A DNA stretch of 64,000 bases from Hypomyces perniciosus (taxonomy: Eukaryota > Ascomycota > Sordariomycetes > Hypocreales > Hypocreaceae), in assembly GCA_008477525.1 (NCBI GenBank), contig SPDT01000013.1:915501-979500 (forward strand), in the 5' to 3' direction. The notes under the pieces are model-generated. The model searched no databases and was not told the origin of the DNA. It saw only the letters and a program-made list of their open reading frames with translations. Of the stretch, positions 60,015 to 64,000 are shown piece after piece. The first letter of the stretch is position 1. Each line of letters begins with the position of its first letter. The translations under genes were made by a program, and so were the position numbers.

Positions 60015-63000
60015 TTATGGCCGTGAGTATGCGTCAAATGTTCCCCTTCCATTCATGTAAAAAGGGTCGGTATTCCAGTGAATAATGATAACGCTCGGGG
60101 ATGGACGTTGTGCAGCCTTTAATACCTCCTCGGTAATCGTAATCTGGTCTCCTCGCCTATCAAGGAGCAGTGCCATTACATCGCCTTTCTGATTTCTTAC
60201 AGCAGCCTTCACTACCTCTTCAGTAATCGTAATCTGGTCTCCTCGCCTATCAAGGAGTAGTTCCATTACCTCTTTTCCATTCCTTACATTTTTTGCAGCA
60301 GCCTTCACTACCTCGTTAATCATAATCTGGTCTCCTCGCCTGTCAAGAAGCAGCGACATCAGATCGCCATTCCCAAATTCTGCGGCAGTTGTTACTACCT
60401 TAGTAGTTATAATCTGGTCTCCTCGCCTGTCAAGAAGCAGTGACATCATATTGTAACCTCCATAAAATACGGCAGTCGTTACCACCTCTTCGGTAATCAT
60501 GATCTGGTCTCCTCGCTGGTCGAGAAGAAGATCTATCAGTTCTTTGCCAGTATCCGAATTTCTCGCTGCAGCCCGTACAGTGCTTTCAGTAACAGTTGCT
60601 CCTAAGCTAAGAAGTTTAGAAACAATATTTAGATGTCCCGATTCAACAGCCAGGTCAAGTGGCGTTTGTTGTATCTTATCAACGCAATTGACAAAACAAG
60701 TTGACTCATCTGGGTCAAGTTGATCGTTCCGACATAAGACGTAATCTACTAGGGCAGGAATTCCCCACCGTGCGGCAATATGCAAAACAGAGAATCCCTC
60801 TGGAACATAATAGCCTAGCCCGTGAGAAATTATTAGCTTTAGACTATTTCGCCACTGCTCTCGACTCGGTGAATTAACTCCGAAGAACTCGGCTTCTGAA
60901 TCCCTGACTTCGAATCTTGACTCCGCCATACGTGCGTGATTGAACCAGTTGAGAGTCGCATAAGATAGGAAGTGGACATGCGGCTGCTCCTTGCTGTGGA
61001 ACTGCTCGATCAGAAGATTAACGCAGCGGTAAGTAAGGTTGGCATGCGCTTCGAGCCGATCGATGAAGTAATTGGAACCGGCTCCAACTAAATAGTCTTT
61101 GACGGACTTATGCAGTAGGAGCACTTTTTCTTCCTGGACAATAATCATTAAGCGGCAGGATCCGATTTGGTCGCGTGTAAACTGAACTCTGGTTTCCACA
61201 TCCACTTCTTGGTGTAACTGACAAGCTTCAGAAAGCTCCAACAAACTCAGTGGCCACAGGCACACAACAACCAAGCTCAGGATGCGCTGGATTACGCCAA
61301 CTTCAGCCCCCTCCCGTTTAAGAGCTGTGTCAAGAAGCGTCTTGTAGAGCGAATGAAGTCCCTTAGGCATGTTCTGTAAAGTTTGGATGGCGTCTTTTGA
61401 AAGAACATTCTCGAGCTCCTCGCACGCTAGGCCAACCCAGAGGAAGGTGCCTTCGGCTTTATCTCTAAGGATATCGCTGACTTGTCTTTTGACCGCGTCT
61501 GTATAGTGTTTTCTCTTAGCAAGACTTGCGACTCTTTCCTCAATAAATCGGATAATATCTTGCTCTGCTTCGGGGAAGGAAGCCAAGTCTCTGTTGGCGA
61601 ATTCCTCCAAATATTCCCGAATTTCAGGATACGGCCGACTAGTGATCAATATATGGATATTTGGCAGGGCATCTTAATTCCGAAAGGTTTCTTGCAACTG
61701 TTGTAATAGAACCTTTTGCGATTCTTGATCGCATTCATCCAGCGCGTCAATAATGCAGTATTTTCGACCTGTGCTCTTATCGGCTGCGGCGGCCATAAAT
61801 ATTGTCCAGAGGGCATCGAACGAGTTAAAAATCTCTGGCCCACGCTCATCATACTTCGGTAGGAGGTGGTCGAGGAGCTGTGGGTGCTGCCGGATGAGTT
61901 GAAGAAGAAGCCCTCTAACGATTGACGTCGCCGTCCTTCGCTTATCGAAGCCAGAGTCACAGAAGAAGTATGCCAGAGTTTTCCCGTGTGCCTTAGAGAA
62001 GGCTGTAGACAGCTCCTCAGTGAGGAATATAGTCATGGTGGATTTCCCCTTGCCTGGGTTCCCATGGAGCCACAGAACATGAGTCATTGGGCTCTCTGGG
62101 TGCGACGTCTGCTTGGAATCAAGCCAGGTAGTGAGCTCTTCTGTGCCAAGTATCCATTCGCAGGTGCCGTGAGCGCGGCCTCCCTTCTTGCGTTTTAATG
62201 CCTGCCTGTCTTCAGACAGATCGGTCAGGAAGAGATCGCGTAGACAGCGTCCAGCCTCCGGCCTCTTCGTGCAGGCGTCTAGGCAGTCTGTTAGCAAGAC
62301 TCGGTGAATAGATATAGAAAAGACTTGCATGTTCTATCAGTAATAATCGGACTTGCTGTCGATAGTGTTAGTGAGGTGTGTATATTAATGGGGGACAGAG
62401 ACGCGTACGATCTTGCCGACGTCGAACGACATCCTTTGCATTGTCACACATCTCAAAAATCTTCGCCGACACCGTTAAGAATGAGCGGTCGTCCTGGTCA
62501 CGGTATTTATTTATTTTCAAGTGGTCTTTTTAGAGGGCATATCTGTCAAGGCCCGGGATGCAAGCGGACGCCTCTTCCACGACCTGAGGATATAAGTGCA
62601 GGCTCTGGACATTGACAGTTCATACATACCATTCCTTTTACCATTCCTCCTATTCCAACCCGCTGCCCATAGTCCGTTTCGTAGAGTTCGCTAAAACAAG
62701 AGACGGGCGTCAATAGCCTATTGCGCAGTCGGCAGAAGCGATGCAATTTATCCAATAGCACAGGGCTGTCGAAGTCAAGGTCCCGAATAATTCCGTTATG
62801 CGAGCCTACTGGCTGCATAAGTTGCATAACGGACTCGGCAAAGGGTTGCCACTTCGTGCCCCGGAAAGGAGTGCCAAGGAAAACGAAACCGACAGTCACC
62901 TCCGGCAGGTATTTGAACATGTCCTCGGAGTTGGCGTATAGGAGACCCTCGAACCTTAGGTTAGCCAAGGTCATAGCAATAGTGGGTATGCCAGCTTACA

Positions 63001-63673
63001 TCGACGATGACATTTCCTCCTAGACTATGGCCGACAAAGACAATCGGACGGCGAGAGGCGTCGCCATCTCGGAATGAGTGCACGCTATGCACAAGCTCCT
63101 CTCCACAGAGCTGGAGGCGCGTCTTTAGGGCGTCGGCGTGCCATTTCGAGTCATAGTTGTAGGCGATAATCCTTGCTTTGGGCACTTTGGCAGGCAGCAT
63201 GTCAGGGTCTCGAAGCCAGTTGATACACCTGTCGCCGTCTTTCCATGTCCACGACCAGTCAACATTCGACCCAAGGCCATGTACAGCAATGATGCTGCCT
63301 TGGTTAGATCGGCGTTCTCTGGAATGACTCTCGAGTTCAAAACTTACTCAACCTCGGGCTCTCCATTGCCATTCTCGGTCGGCACAGGGTACAGTATCTC
63401 AAGCGGCTGTCGGGTACAATTCTACAACGGTATTAATATATTTCCTGTTCGACGGTGGAACCCACAAACATCTTTTGTCCCTTCTGGAGAGTCATTAGCG
63501 GAATGTTCCTCTTGCATGGTTTCGAGCTGCGGTCGCGAGACTGGCAAAGATTCCTTTCCTGCTGACTGCCATAGGTTCGTAACGGTGGCAATGACAGCTC
63601 GAATGCAGTTGAACCCAGTTCGCACAAGGCCCATAATAACCACAAGTAGCACTAAGAGCTGTTTGGTGAACAT
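60015..63673 (-). pseudogene. Alpha/beta hydrolase-NACHT-repeat NLR-like gene, disrupted
   Basis: Exon segments: 63673-63470, 63421-63348, 63294-63000, 62947-62630, 62583 to about 62426, and about 62287-60015. The product starts MFTKQLLVLLVVIMGLVRTG (hydrophobic). An alpha/beta hydrolase domain follows (IIAVHGLGSNVDWSWTWKDG, nucleophile elbow FVGHSLGGNVIV), then LYANSEDMFKY and FLGTPFRGTKW. Next come the CLRDLFLTD linker, a NACHT domain with Walker A GNPGKGKST and Walker B YCIIDALDECD, and a C-terminal array of about five 30-residue repeats (LLLDRRGDQI core). Such fungal NLRs work in non-self recognition and cell death; the lipase-like N-terminus resembles SesB-type effectors. TAA codons interrupt the frame at 62532-62530 and 61676-61674, with conserved sequence continuing in the same frame after each. 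Splice sites look intact. It may be a recent pseudogene, a null allele, or a sequencing artefact. Confidence 0.75.
60105..60560 (-). repeat. Tandem coding repeats, about 90 bp, five copies
   Basis: Five units recur every 85-95 bp, marked by near-identical plus-strand text TCTGGTCTCCTCGC. On the minus strand each encodes LLLDxRGDQI followed by an ITEEVVxAA-like helix. The high similarity between units is typical of fungal NLR ligand-binding arrays that expand and contract. Confidence 0.85.
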
Positions 63674-64000
63674 GGTAACAGGAACTCATTGGATTGCAGA
63701 GAGCGGCGTCGATCTCGTAAACTCGAGAGGTAATTGGTTGTCGAACGAGCAATTCTTGAACTCGATATTTGATTGACAAGAATCATGAGGAGAGAGAACA
63801 AAATGGAACGAAGATGCACCACGAGAAGGCTGCTGGGCAGGTTGGGCACGGATTCGGAAGCGGGGTGTTATTCCATGTTGGGGTGTGAGTGCCAAGCGTC
63901 AATCACAGCCTCTCGTCAGCTGAGTAACCGTGTGTTGATACTTTGCACATGTGGTTGGTTTCCGAGAAGCCACTGACGACCAAACAGCCTCTCAGTACGG
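63674..64000. other. Upstream flank of the NACHT gene
   Basis: Promoter side of the disrupted NLR-like gene. No gene or element recognised up to the window edge. Confidence 0.5.

Overview
The window is nuclear DNA of a filamentous ascomycete, most likely a sordariomycete and probably Hypocreales. The evidence is short spliceosomal introns (46-90 nt) with GTAAGT/GTATGT donors, a Zn2Cys6 activator, a ferrichrome-type siderophore synthetase beside an ornithine N5-monooxygenase, a fungal NACHT (NLR-like) gene and an intron-containing nuclear tRNA. The genus cannot be fixed from the sequence alone.

Layout. 1-7419: a long gene-poor stretch rich in microsatellites, probably distal promoter and leader of the first gene. 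7420-22511: compact housekeeping block with an F-box protein, a CCDC16/ZNF830-like zinc-finger protein, Mediator MED7, a BYE1-like PHD/TFIIS/SPOC factor, proteasome alpha-3, a PAP2 lipid phosphatase, a WW/FF splicing factor and a NUDIX-eIF2B-like fusion. 23491-25764: a Zn2Cys6 transcription factor. 28249-47512: the siderophore locus, with an L-ornithine N5-monooxygenase (sidA type) on the minus strand and a 4836-residue ferricrocin-type NRPS (sidC type) on the plus strand, divergent across a 2.9-kb spacer that holds a perfect inverted repeat of the iron-GATA-repressor site and a possible 73-residue gene. 47984-52812: a divergent choline oxidase / betaine aldehyde dehydrogenase pair. 53121-59498: a single-pass membrane protein with a Cys-rich tail, tRNA-Ser(UGA), an alpha/beta hydrolase and an S28 serine peptidase. 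60015-63673: an alpha/beta-hydrolase-NACHT-repeat (NLR-like) gene broken by two in-frame TAA codons.

How genes work together. SidA makes N5-hydroxy-ornithine. After acylation by an enzyme not in this window, three such units plus small amino acids would be condensed by the NRPS into a cyclic hydroxamate siderophore of the ferrichrome family. The shared spacer carries three ATCWGATAA-type sites, which predicts co-repression by an SreA/Fep1/Urbs1-type GATA factor under iron sufficiency. Choline oxidase and betaine aldehyde dehydrogenase together convert choline to glycine betaine. Introns were assigned by hand from splice signals, reading frame and family conservation; no computation, alignment or transcript data were available.
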